28,855 nt of DNA from a virus. This document shows, piece by piece, positions 8,071 to 14,519 of the stretch. How positions within the stretch are numbered: position 1 is the stretch's first letter; each line of letters opens with the position of its first letter. The notes beneath the pieces are model-generated. The model saw only the letters and a program-made list of their open reading frames with translations. It was not told the DNA's origin and did not search any database. The position numbers and the translations under genes are program-made. Location: positions 1-28,855 of the IMG/VR virus record IMGVR_UViG_3300020197_000115, one strand, 5' to 3'.

Positions 8071-9828
8071 GTGACAAAAGAACAATTAATTATTGAAGTA
8101 ACGAAGTGTATGAAAAACACTCCGTATGCGATGAGAACCTATCTTCAAACTTTTGACAATACGGTTAAAAAGTTTGTTCCGTTGGATCTTTTTCCTGACC
8201 AAATAACTTTGGTTGAAGACTACGATAACTTTAACGAAAATATTGCATTGAAGTATAGGCAAGCGGGTGTATCCACCGTGACCGCAGCTTGGGCCTCAAA
8301 AAAGTTAGTTTTTGCGAAAAAAAACAACCCTGAGAAAATCTTGATTATAGCAAACAAACTTGATACTGCTGTTGAGTTTGCTAACAAAGTCAGATCCTTT
8401 TCAGAACAATGGCCAGCTTGGGTAGGTGTTGGATTTTCAATAGAAAAAAACTCACAAAGACATTTCAAATTTACAAACAATTGTGAAGTAAAAGCTGTTG
8501 CAACTTCAAAAGACGCTCTTCGCGGATATACACCAACAATATTAATATTTGACGAAGCCGCTTATATTGAGGCCGATGATGATTTTTGGGCTGCTTGTAT
8601 GGCCTCACTTTCAACAGGAGGAAAAGTGATTGTAATTTCCACTCCGAATGGGTATGACCCGATATATTACGAAATTTATGAACAATCAATGAGAAACATG
8701 AATACTTTCAAGATTACTGAGTTGTTTTGGTATAAAGATCCAAGGTACAATAGGGATTTACAAATGGTGAAGTGTGAGGATCTTACCGACTATCTATTAA
8801 ACCGTGAAAATTACAAAAACACAGAAGTTGTTAATTTGGAAGTAGATAATCCGTATGAAAGGAATTATGATATAGTAAAAGATTATATTAAAAAGGGTTA
8901 TAAACCTTGTTCATCATGGTTTGAGGGAATGGTAAAAAAACTTAAATATGACAAGAGAAAAGTAGCTCAGGAACTTGAGTGTAACTTCCTTGGATCAGGC
9001 GACAATGTATTTGATTCCAATCTTTTAACAAAAATAAAAGATAATGATGTGAAAGAACCCGACGGTAAAATGATGGCAGGTAATCTTTGGATATGGAAAG
9101 ACCCTGAAATGAGTCACCGGTACATCATGGGTGTAGACGTTTCAAGAGGTGACTCAGAGGATTTTTCTTGTATACAAATCATTGATTTTGATGCGAGAGA
9201 GCAAGTATTTGAATATGTAGGTAAAACTCCTCCTGACGTTTTAGCAGAAATAGCTTATAAGTGGGGAAAAATGTATAACGCCATGATAGTCACAGATTTG
9301 ACGGGTGGGATGGGTGTTGCTACAGCAAGAAAACTACAAGAACTAGGATATAAAAATCTCTATGTTGAAGGATTGACAGAGAGAAACAAATACAAGTGGG
9401 ATCCGAAAAGAGACGAAAAGATACCAGGTATCAACTTCAATGCAAAGAGGGTACAGATAATAGCATCATTGGAGGAAGCGTTGAGGCATGAATTTAAAAT
9501 AAGGTCAGAGAGACTCCTAAATGAAATGGGTAAATTTATTTATGTAAATGGTAGACCTGACCATCAAAGGGGTCATCATGACGATGCATTAATGTCCATA
9601 GCAATGGCAATCTATGTTGGGGATACAGCATTTCAAAATTTACAAAAAGTTGTACAACAAACTAAAATTATGATAGACTCATGGCATACAGAGCGTAGTG
9701 AAAACAAAATAAGATCTGATTTTTTTAATCCACATATTCCTGTTTCAAACAACCAAAATCCAAGATATATTAACGAAGCGTCGAGGGAAGACTACAGAAA
9801 ATACGGGTGGTTATTTGGAGCCAAATAA
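8071..9828 (+). CDS. terminase large subunit (gp17-like)
   Basis: A 585-residue DNA-packaging motor. The ATPase half has a Walker A-like RQAGVST (63-69), Walker B ILIFDEAAYIE (D161, E162) and motif III STPNG (190-194). The RNase H-like nuclease half has YIMGVDVSRGD (D356), MIVTDLTGGMG (D409) and HHDDA (D504/D505), matching the acidic triad of T4 gp17. It drives DNA into the prohead through the portal and cuts concatemers. The start is a GTG 6 nt after the previous stop; the next in-frame ATG would remove conserved N-terminal sequence. An insertion around residues 235-290 separates the two domains. Identity is secure from motifs and from the following portal gene. Confidence 0.97.
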   Translation: MTKEQLIIEVTKCMKNTPYAMRTYLQTFDNTVKKFVPLDLFPDQITLVEDYDNFNENIALKYRQAGVSTVTAAWASKKLVFAKKNNPEKILIIANKLDTAVEFANKVRSFSEQWPAWVGVGFSIEKNSQRHFKFTNNCEVKAVATSKDALRGYTPTILIFDEAAYIEADDDFWAACMASLSTGGKVIVISTPNGYDPIYYEIYEQSMRNMNTFKITELFWYKDPRYNRDLQMVKCEDLTDYLLNRENYKNTEVVNLEVDNPYERNYDIVKDYIKKGYKPCSSWFEGMVKKLKYDKRKVAQELECNFLGSGDNVFDSNLLTKIKDNDVKEPDGKMMAGNLWIWKDPEMSHRYIMGVDVSRGDSEDFSCIQIIDFDAREQVFEYVGKTPPDVLAEIAYKWGKMYNAMIVTDLTGGMGVATARKLQELGYKNLYVEGLTERNKYKWDPKRDEKIPGINFNAKRVQIIASLEEALRHEFKIRSERLLNEMGKFIYVNGRPDHQRGHHDDALMSIAMAIYVGDTAFQNLQKVVQQTKIMIDSWHTERSENKIRSDFFNPHIPVSNNQNPRYINEASREDYRKYGWLFGAK

Positions 9829-9829
9829 C

Positions 9830-9837
9830 TATTTATA
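9830..9837 (+). promoter_or_regulatory. TATTTATA motif (candidate late promoter) before portal
   Basis: An exact TATTTATA right after the terminase stop, 28 nt before the portal ATG at 9866. This gives room for a normal leader, and no Shine-Dalgarno is seen in it. Confidence 0.55.
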
Positions 9838-9865
9838 TTATCTATGTAATAAGTAAAATTGTAAA

Positions 9866-11698
9866 ATGGATAATAAGAACCTAACGGTATGGCAACGACT
9901 TTCCGCCGCATTTGGACCTAACGCACTCCTTAATCAGGATTACCCGACCTTTCATTTCGACAAAGAAGTTTTGTTAAAAACACAAGACAAGGCTCAATAT
10001 GAGAAGGAAAAGTTACAAGCACAACAAACTTTCTATTTATCGAATCAATGGGCAAAAATTGAGAATAATTTGTATTCTCAAGCTGTGTATTATGAACCGA
10101 CTAGATTAGCCTCAGTATACGATTACGAGTCTATGGAGTACACTCCTGAGATATCAGCCGCTTTAGACATATATGCTGAAGAATCTACAACCACCAATGA
10201 AGACGGATTTATTCTACAAATTTATTCTGAGTCAAAGAGAATCAAAAGTGTCTTAGCAGATTTATTCAATAACACACTTGATATAAACACCAACTTACCT
10301 ATGTGGACAAGAAATACATGTAAGTATGGTGATAACTTTGTCTATTTGAAATTAGATCCTGAAAAGGGGGTTGTCGGAGTCCAACAATTACCTAATATTG
10401 AGATCGAAAGGGTTGAGGCAGGAATGCACGAAAAAAGAGCTCAATCACTTGAGGATCCTACAGCTCAAAGGGCATTACATTTCAAGTGGAAAAATAAGAA
10501 CATGGAATTCCAATCATGGGAAATCGCTCACTTCAGATTATTGGGTGATGATCGGAAACTTCCATATGGTACCTCCATGCTGGAAAAAGCAAGAAGAATT
10601 TGGAAACAACTTTTACTTTCCGAAGACGCGATGTTAATCTATCGTACATCAAGAGCGCCTGAAAGAAGAATTTTCAAAGTTTTTGTTGGAAATATGAACG
10701 ACGAAGACGTTGAAGCATATGTACAACGTGTTGCTAATAAATTCAAAAGAGACCAAGTTTTAGATCAGAAGACAGGTAATGTGGATCTCAGATTTAATCA
10801 GATGGCTGTAGACCAAGACTACTTTGTACCTGTAAGAGATCCGGCTGCTCCTTCACCTATCGATACTCTACCCGGTGCTGCGAACCTCGCAGAGATAGCC
10901 GACATTGAATATATTCAAAAGAAATTATTGACGGCACTTAGAGTTCCGAAAGCCTTTTTAGGATTTGAAGAAGTTGTTGGTGACGGTAAAAACCTTTCAT
11001 TACAAGATATCCGTTTCGCACGCACAATTAATAGAATTCAAAAGAGTATGTTACAAGAGCTGAATAAGATAGCAATCATACATCTTTTTCTAAACGGATT
11101 TGAGGAAGAGATTGCCAATTTCACTTTAGGTTTAACAAATCCATCTACTCAAGCTGATCTTCTGAAAATTGATGTTTGGAAAGAAAAAATTCTTTTGTAT
11201 AAAGATGCGGTGTCCGATCCTGGTAACGGTATTCAACCCGTATCTTCAACATGGGCTAAAAAACATATTTTGGGGATGTCCGACGATGAAATCAAACTTG
11301 ACTTACAACAACAAAGAATTGAAAAAGCAGTTGGTGAAGAATTAAAAAATACACCAACAGTAATACAGAAAACAGGAATATTTGACAATATAGATAAATT
11401 ATATGGATCAACAACTGGATCTACCGACACTGCTGGATCAACCCCAAGTGGTGAGGTATCAGAACCTGCGTTGGGGGCATTACCTTCTGAAACGACACCA
11501 CCTCCAACTGAAGATGTCGCAGCACCTGAGGTAACAGGACCTGAAGTAGAACCAACAGTACCAGAATCACGATTCGACAATATGAATATTTTGGTCGATT
11601 CGGACATGATTAAGGGTAAAACAATTTTGGACTTGAGTCATGGCCAACAATATTTAGGAGAAATTGAAAAAGAGTTAGACGACTTACTAAATTCCTAA
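9866..11698 (+). CDS. portal protein (gp20-like)
   Basis: A 610-residue T4-type portal, the dodecameric ring at the head vertex through which DNA enters and to which the neck joins. Typical features are the YEPTRLASVYDYESMEYTPEISAALDIYAEE block (about 73-104), SEDAMLIYRTSRAPERRIFKV (about 252-272), the DYFVPVRDP segment and the PKAFLGFEEVVGDGK region after it. After about residue 505 it carries a Thr/Pro/Glu-rich extension and a short helical tail (ILDLSHGQQYLGEIEKELDDLL). Position directly after the terminase, and the gp21-like gene three genes on, support the call. The linker is unlike the compact end of T4 gp20. Confidence 0.95.
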   Translation: MDNKNLTVWQRLSAAFGPNALLNQDYPTFHFDKEVLLKTQDKAQYEKEKLQAQQTFYLSNQWAKIENNLYSQAVYYEPTRLASVYDYESMEYTPEISAALDIYAEESTTTNEDGFILQIYSESKRIKSVLADLFNNTLDINTNLPMWTRNTCKYGDNFVYLKLDPEKGVVGVQQLPNIEIERVEAGMHEKRAQSLEDPTAQRALHFKWKNKNMEFQSWEIAHFRLLGDDRKLPYGTSMLEKARRIWKQLLLSEDAMLIYRTSRAPERRIFKVFVGNMNDEDVEAYVQRVANKFKRDQVLDQKTGNVDLRFNQMAVDQDYFVPVRDPAAPSPIDTLPGAANLAEIADIEYIQKKLLTALRVPKAFLGFEEVVGDGKNLSLQDIRFARTINRIQKSMLQELNKIAIIHLFLNGFEEEIANFTLGLTNPSTQADLLKIDVWKEKILLYKDAVSDPGNGIQPVSSTWAKKHILGMSDDEIKLDLQQQRIEKAVGEELKNTPTVIQKTGIFDNIDKLYGSTTGSTDTAGSTPSGEVSEPALGALPSETTPPPTEDVAAPEVTGPEVEPTVPESRFDNMNILVDSDMIKGKTILDLSHGQQYLGEIEKELDDLLNS

Positions 11699-11706
11699 TA
11701 TTTATA
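11699..11706 (+). promoter_or_regulatory. TATTTATA motif (candidate late promoter)
   Basis: An exact TATTTATA that starts 1 nt after the portal stop codon, 13 nt before the ATG at 11720. An A-tract follows. Confidence 0.55.
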
Positions 11707-11719
11707 AAAAAAATTGACC

Positions 11720-12418
11720 ATGACTTTTGGAGAGGTTAAATCCATAATTGAAGAAAGTTTGATTGAATCCTATAAAGATTCTGAAAATTTCAAAGGTGTG
11801 ATGAAAGAATTCCACACTAATATCTTAACTAATAAGTCTCTATCAAAACTGTACTCTTTGTATGATGATCTGACTTCTCAAAAGTCTTTGTCCGAAAAAG
11901 ATGCGAGAGAATATATCGAGGAAGGTATATCTTTGATAAGATCTATATTAAAAGGAGCAAAATTACCAAAATCTAGCTCTAAACAAATTCAAAATAAATA
12001 CAAAGATTTGGATACTTTGGTTTACACAAAAAATTTTGATATCTCTGAAAGAGTCTCAGCAAAAAATAATATAATTTCAAATTTGACCAAATCTCCAAAT
12101 GTTTCTAAAGAATCAATCAATCTTCCATTAACATCTATGGTTTCAGTAGCCAATCAGACTTTGAAAAGTTACATCGAAACGATGGATGAATCTACCAAAA
12201 AAGATTTCTTTAAAATAATCAAATCAAATCAAAATGATTTGGAGAAAGAGTTCACAACCATCAAAGAAAGTGCTATAAACAAACTTCAAACTCTGTTGGA
12301 GGGCGAAAATGAGTTTGAACTTAAGACAAAAATTTCAGAAACAATAGATAGATTAAAGAATGAAGAGTTCAATCAGATGAATTTTGTTAGGATTAAATCA
12401 CTTGAAAAATCAATCTAA
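11720..12418 (+). CDS. helical protein in the prohead-core (gp67/68) position
   Basis: A 232-residue, Lys/Ser/Glu-rich, almost entirely helical protein. A TTG at 11714 is in frame, but the ATG at 11720 (MTFGEVKSII) suits the A-rich leader better. In T4 the interval between portal (20) and protease (21) holds the prohead core genes 67 and 68, so a core role is suggested by position only; no sequence match is claimed. Residues 5-17 read EVKSIIEESLIE|S and contain a gp21-type L-x-E site, as expected for a core protein processed at maturation. The 3' end overlaps the convergent bS21 gene by 4 bp. Confidence 0.75.
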   Translation: MTFGEVKSIIEESLIESYKDSENFKGVMKEFHTNILTNKSLSKLYSLYDDLTSQKSLSEKDAREYIEEGISLIRSILKGAKLPKSSSKQIQNKYKDLDTLVYTKNFDISERVSAKNNIISNLTKSPNVSKESINLPLTSMVSVANQTLKSYIETMDESTKKDFFKIIKSNQNDLEKEFTTIKESAINKLQTLLEGENEFELKTKISETIDRLKNEEFNQMNFVRIKSLEKSI

Positions 12419-12600
12419 TTATTGATCATTTTTTCTTTGTAAATCGCCTTAAGTTTTTGTGCTCTTTTTTTGATTGAAGGTTTAACATATTCTTTTTTTT
12501 CAAAAAGTTTTTTTTGTTGTTTTGTTTTTATTACCTTGGATTTCAAGTTTTTGAGAGCTTTTTCAATATTATCGTTTCTTCCGATTTCAATAATTAACAT
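12415..12600 (-). CDS. rpsU: 30S ribosomal protein bS21 homolog
   Basis: A 61-residue basic protein that matches bS21 end to end, in the form seen in Bacteroidetes: an MLII start, NIEKALKNLKSK in the first helix, YVKPSIKKRAQKLKAIY in the last, and Lys-rich loops between. bS21 sits on the platform of the small ribosomal subunit beside the 16S rRNA 3' end. In Flavobacterium johnsoniae it helps mask the anti-Shine-Dalgarno, with Tyr54 (as I recall) contacting the tail; Tyr is residue 54 here too. Phage-encoded bS21 is known in several uncultured and pelagic phages. It is on the opposite strand from all neighbouring head genes, so it has its own control. It could replace host bS21 on ribosomes; no Shine-Dalgarno precedes it. 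Confidence 0.92.
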   Translation of the reverse strand: MLIIEIGRNDNIEKALKNLKSKVIKTKQQKKLFEKKEYVKPSIKKRAQKLKAIYKEKMINN

Positions 12601-12620
12601 ACTAACATATATTTCAAAAA

Positions 12621-12632
12621 GTCAATTTTGAC
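12621..12632. promoter_or_regulatory. near-palindromic operator-like site between bS21 and the 12692 gene
   Basis: GTCAATTTTGAC has perfect 5-bp arms (GTCAA/TTGAC) around TT. It overlaps the TTGACA of the plus-strand promoter and lies 21 nt upstream of the bS21 ATG, so a bound protein could control both directions. It resembles the elements at 788-859. Confidence 0.4.
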
Positions 12633-12656
12633 AATTATAACCTTTTTTCATAATAT
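12628..12656 (+). promoter_or_regulatory. sigma70-type promoter TTGACA-N17-TAATAT
   Basis: TTGACA (12628-12633), exactly 17 nt, then TAATAT (12651-12656), 35 nt before the ATG at 12692. This is a near-ideal general sigma70 promoter, not the TAnnTTTG type of Bacteroidetes, in a phage otherwise using TATTTATA. The run of T/A makes a chance -10 easy, but the -35 is exact. Confidence 0.5.
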
Positions 12657-12691
12657 TTTAAAAAACAAATAAACTTTGTATATGAAAAAAA

Positions 12692-13156
12692 ATGAAGAAA
12701 GGAAAAACCTCAAAAATTAATAACTTCGAATCCCTCAAAGTAAATTATGGGACAGTAGATTCAAAAAAATTAAAATCAATTTACATAAACATACAATCAT
12801 GGGTCAATCCCAAAATCGTATCTGATAATTGGAATAGAATTGTATGTAATTTTAGTCGAGAAATCAAACACACAATTTATTACCAACTTGATAGAAAAAT
12901 TTTCGAGGACAAATTAATTGTAGATTTGGATCTCAGGACCTCGGGAATCGTATTTGGAAAAAAATCATTCCTCAATTTGGAAATTAATCTTTTCACTTTA
13001 CAACAAATAGATTTCAAATCAAATATTATCAGAGACTCAGTAAAAAAATTAGTATCCTTGATAAATTCAGAAAACTTTAAAAGTAATAATTATTTTGATT
13101 TTACACTAACCAAAAACGGAGATATTATAAAATCAAAGTCAGAAGTATATTTATAG
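12692..13156 (+). CDS. hypothetical protein between bS21 and prohead protease
   Basis: A 154-residue basic protein of mixed strands and helices. I do not recognise a family. The pattern SIYINIQSWVNPK followed by alternating hydrophobic strands (LIVDLDLRTSGI, SFLNLEINLFTL) suggests a small beta-rich fold. The ATG at 12692 follows a sigma70-like promoter and an A-rich leader; another ATG 11 nt upstream is out of frame. Its last codons contain the TATTTATA motif belonging to the protease gene, so the stop is 11 nt from the next ATG. It lacks any catalytic motif. Confidence 0.75.
   Translation: MKKGKTSKINNFESLKVNYGTVDSKKLKSIYINIQSWVNPKIVSDNWNRIVCNFSREIKHTIYYQLDRKIFEDKLIVDLDLRTSGIVFGKKSFLNLEINLFTLQQIDFKSNIIRDSVKKLVSLINSENFKSNNYFDFTLTKNGDIIKSKSEVYL
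13148..13155 (+). promoter_or_regulatory. TATTTATA motif (candidate late promoter) before prohead protease
   Basis: An exact TATTTATA overlapping the last codons of the upstream gene and 12 nt before the ATG at 13168. That the motif is kept inside coding sequence at the right place supports a function. Confidence 0.5.
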
Positions 13157-13167
13157 AAAAAGTTTTG

Positions 13168-13881
13168 ATGAAACAATATAAAATACTTGGACCACATGAA
13201 ACAGGAAAAGGAATTTTGATTGAGGATGATGCTGGATATCTATCTCCATTAGATAAGTTGAATGAATCTATTTTGAAAGAAGCTCAAGATAGAGACTACA
13301 AAAAACCATTCGAATTTTATGCTGTACTCCAAAAATATAATACAGCTAACAGAAATGGAAGATTTTATCCCGAGACCATACTAAAGAGAGAGGCAGAAAA
13401 ATATAAAAACACAATCAAAAAAGGACTATCAACTTCTGAATTAAATCACCCTGAGTCTTCGTTAATTGATCTTGACAGAGTATCACACATAATTACTGAC
13501 ATATGGTGGGAAGGTAATATTTTAATGGGTAAATTAAAATTATTAACATCTCCAGGTTTTCATGAGAGTGGCATTGTGTCCACCAAAGGAGATATCGCAG
13601 CAAATCTTTTAAGACAAGGAGTCACTATGGGAGTATCATCTCGTGGCGTTGGATCCTTGAAAAAAATAGGGGAGAGGAATGAAGTACAAGATGACTTCGA
13701 ACTAATATGTTTTGATCTTGTTTCATCACCGTCAACACCAGGAGCATATTTATTCCCGAATGTTGAAGATAGAATGAAATATGAAGAAAATTTAGAGGAG
13801 GAGAAAATTACTGAGGTAAAAATTGAAGGAAATAAGTCTATTGATTTAATGAAAAAACTCACCGATTATTTAGATAGATAA
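13168..13881 (+). CDS. prohead core protease (gp21-like)
   Basis: A 237-residue serine protease of the T4 gp21 type that cuts core and capsid proteins after (L/I)-x-E during head maturation and then itself. Visible landmarks are NRNGRFYP (residues 61-68), TSELNHPE with catalytic His94, and GVSSRGVGS with the Ser157/158 nucleophile. The spacing is comparable to T4 His85/Ser140. The ATG at 13168 is chosen over an adjacent in-frame TTG. SILKE|AQ (residues 34-40) could be an autoprocessing site. It precedes the DUF4494 gene, the scaffold candidate and gp23, keeping the T4 order 20-21-22-23. Confidence 0.93.
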   Translation: MKQYKILGPHETGKGILIEDDAGYLSPLDKLNESILKEAQDRDYKKPFEFYAVLQKYNTANRNGRFYPETILKREAEKYKNTIKKGLSTSELNHPESSLIDLDRVSHIITDIWWEGNILMGKLKLLTSPGFHESGIVSTKGDIAANLLRQGVTMGVSSRGVGSLKKIGERNEVQDDFELICFDLVSSPSTPGAYLFPNVEDRMKYEENLEEEKITEVKIEGNKSIDLMKKLTDYLDR

Positions 13882-13890
13882 TTCTAAACC

Positions 13891-14100
13891 ATGAACGAAA
13901 AATTTTTTGTTGCAAAAATTACTTATGATTTACCTGATGAAAACACAGGAAAAATTAAAAAAATCAAAGAAGAAAAACTTGTTAAAGGTTTTTCGGTAAC
14001 CGATGTTGAAGCTAAAGTTACAAATAGATTCGAAGGTTTCTCAAATGAATGGAGGATCACCTCGGTATCTGAAAGTAAAATTGATGAAGTAATTAATTAA
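13891..14100 (+). CDS. DUF4494-like small protein
   Basis: A 69-residue protein with the layout I associate with DUF4494, a family found mainly in Bacteroidetes genomes and their phages: a FFVAKITYDLPDENTGK strand pair, KIKEEKLVKGFSVTDVEAKV, and a closing strand WRITSVSESKIDEV. The function is unknown. It lies between the prohead protease and another small gene, 9 nt after the protease stop, and its own stop forms the foot of a terminator hairpin. The assignment is from memory of the family pattern; it also supports a Bacteroidetes host. Confidence 0.7.
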   Translation: MNEKFFVAKITYDLPDENTGKIKKIKEEKLVKGFSVTDVEAKVTNRFEGFSNEWRITSVSESKIDEVIN

Positions 14101-14124
14101 AAGTGGTTTGAGACCACTTTTTTT
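14099..14124 (+). terminator. rho-independent terminator
   Basis: AAAAGTGGT (14099-14107) pairs with ACCACTTTT (14113-14121) around TTGAG, with a run of seven T at 14118-14124. It starts inside the DUF4494 stop codon. A TATTTATA motif follows 9 nt later, so one unit ends and another begins here. Confidence 0.85.
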
Positions 14125-14133
14125 ATTTGGTGA

Positions 14134-14141
14134 TATTTATA
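14134..14141 (+). promoter_or_regulatory. TATTTATA motif (candidate late promoter) after a terminator
   Basis: An exact TATTTATA between the terminator at 14099-14124 and the ATG at 14152 (10-nt gap). Its place right after a terminator is the best positional evidence that the motif restarts transcription. Confidence 0.65.
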
Positions 14142-14151
14142 AAAAAAAATT

Positions 14152-14463
14152 ATGAATATCCTATTAACTTCTCCTATATCAGATTCTCCAAAAAAAGTGA
14201 TTGAAAACGGTACTATTCAAGATGGTATAAATTTGGCACAATCTCTTGGATTGGCACAATATAATCTAACCAAGTACAATTTAGAAATAGTGAAAAATGA
14301 TCCAACCGGTTCAGGTTTTACTGTGGAACTAAATGATTCAGGTTCTTTTAGAAGTCTTATCGTGTTTGATACAACAGAATCTAACGTTTTGAGTTGGGTC
14401 AGTTCAAACTATCCTGACGCAACAATACAGAGATTTCAAAAAACTCAAATTGTGTTAGCGTAA
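14152..14463 (+). CDS. small protein of unknown function before the scaffold candidate
   Basis: A 103-residue protein, not recognised. It has an N-terminal MNILLTSPISD segment, a helical middle and alternating polar/hydrophobic strands toward the C-terminus (FTVELNDSGSFRSLIVFD). It contains no cysteine or obvious active site. A terminator and a TATTTATA motif precede it, and another such motif follows its stop by 26 nt, so it may be transcribed as a short unit of its own as well as with the scaffold candidate. A virion role is a guess from the neighbours. Confidence 0.65.
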   Translation: MNILLTSPISDSPKKVIENGTIQDGINLAQSLGLAQYNLTKYNLEIVKNDPTGSGFTVELNDSGSFRSLIVFDTTESNVLSWVSSNYPDATIQRFQKTQIVLA

Positions 14464-14488
14464 AACGAAATTTTTTCAATTAACACAC

Positions 14489-14496
14489 TATTTATA
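14489..14496 (+). promoter_or_regulatory. TATTTATA motif (candidate late promoter) before scaffold candidate
   Basis: An exact TATTTATA, 23 nt before the ATG at 14520, leaving room for a short A-rich leader. Confidence 0.55.
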
Positions 14497-14519
14497 AGTT
14501 AAAATAATAACAATTTATT

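Noticed and set aside
11233-11607. Minus-strand open frame opposite the portal C-terminus
   Set aside because: It mirrors the Pro/Thr/Glu linker of the portal; no start context or family.
13746-13753. TATTTATT inside the prohead protease gene
   Set aside because: It is a one-base variant in the middle of a coding region with no start codon nearby; chance in AT-rich DNA.
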